Positions 63,945-64,000 of a stretch of DNA of 64,000 bases are shown in pieces. Under the pieces are notes generated by a model, which was not told the origin of the DNA, made no database searches, and was given only the letters and a program-made list of their open reading frames with translations. The stretch is from JABDQZ01 sp963801985 (GTDB taxonomy: Bacteria > Pseudomonadota > Gammaproteobacteria > Chromatiales > Chromatiaceae): the NCBI GenBank assembly GCA_963801985.1, contig CAWDGV010000013.1, positions 62,001-126,000 on the forward strand. Direction: 5' to 3'. Positions within the stretch are counted from its first letter, which is position 1. Every line of letters starts with the position of its first letter. A program made the translations under genes and the position numbers.

Positions 63945-64000
63945 CGTTAAGCTCCAAAATTATTTCTAAATGGCTCGCAATACGATACGCGCCTGAATAT

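Noticed and set aside
1..64000. tRNA or rRNA genes, CRISPR arrays or prophage
   Set aside because: No cloverleaf with GTTCRA-type loops, rRNA segments, regularly spaced repeats or phage structural genes were recognised on reading; a tRNA scan was not possible.

Overview
The window looks like the chromosome of a gammaproteobacterium. The housekeeping genes (class Ia nrdAB with paired NrdR boxes, nadA, cca, ahcY, ycjX/ycjF, gltS, zntB) are of gammaproteobacterial type, and genes for c-di-GMP turnover, a TRAP transporter, KorAB, bacteriohemerythrin and a class II RNR suggest a free-living, possibly marine or microaerobic bacterium. Species cannot be told from the sequence alone. Base composition is moderate, except for a clearly GC-rich block at about 26.3-30.1 kb. 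No rRNA, tRNA, CRISPR array or integrase gene was seen.

Layout. 0-8.1 kb: a leftward run of a membrane-fusion protein, an RND pump (three frameshifts; histone-H1-like Lys/Ala-repeat tail), two secreted proteins of unknown function, an orphan ParA-like ATPase and a cut-off membrane protein. They lie behind a promoter that is a near copy of the nrdA promoter. 8.4-14.9 kb (rightward): dynamin-like GTPase, ROK sugar kinase, nadA, then a GtrA / GT2 / GT39 lipid-linked sugar operon. 14.9-18.6 kb (leftward): a GGDEF-EAL gene and a TRAP binding-protein gene, each with one frameshift, and an EAL remnant. 18.6-23.3 kb: the nrdAB control region (NrdR and DnaA boxes), nrdA, nrdB and a terminator. 23.6-30.1 kb (leftward): two tandem-domain universal stress proteins, a Kef-type antiporter and a P2-type ATPase, probably an acquired stress block. 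30.6-34.7 kb: DUF2202, DUF533, HPF and FixH-type genes among fossils of pyruvate carboxylase and a bacterial sodium channel.

35.0-40.6 kb: a series of short leftward genes (lipoprotein, DUF6624, cytochrome, patatin) separated by attC-like sites. This reads as an integron cassette array without an integrase in the window. The segment between also carries a 606-residue secreted protein with a duplicated C-terminus, an IS3-family scrap and a PhoD-like fragment. 40.8-46.4 kb: zinc-ribbon protein, cca, ycjF/ycjX, a radical SAM enzyme and another zinc-ribbon protein. 46.4-56.4 kb: ZIP and permease fossils, korAB, phosphoribosyltransferase, DUF2934, Hsp20, a BCAM0308-type zinc protein with class II RNR nrdJ, YbaK and ahcY, with DUF1614 and Pcm fossils. 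56.5-64 kb: diguanylate cyclase, zntB, bacteriohemerythrin, TlpA-like thioredoxin with a secreted partner, an amino-acid binding protein and gltS.

Two themes link the genes. The first is deoxynucleotide supply and replication control: a class I RNR under NrdR/DnaA-type control, a class II RNR elsewhere, and an efflux operon that carries the same promoter architecture. The second is gene decay: at least ten truncated or frameshifted genes, several of the shifts at homopolymers, so some of this may be sequencing error rather than biology.
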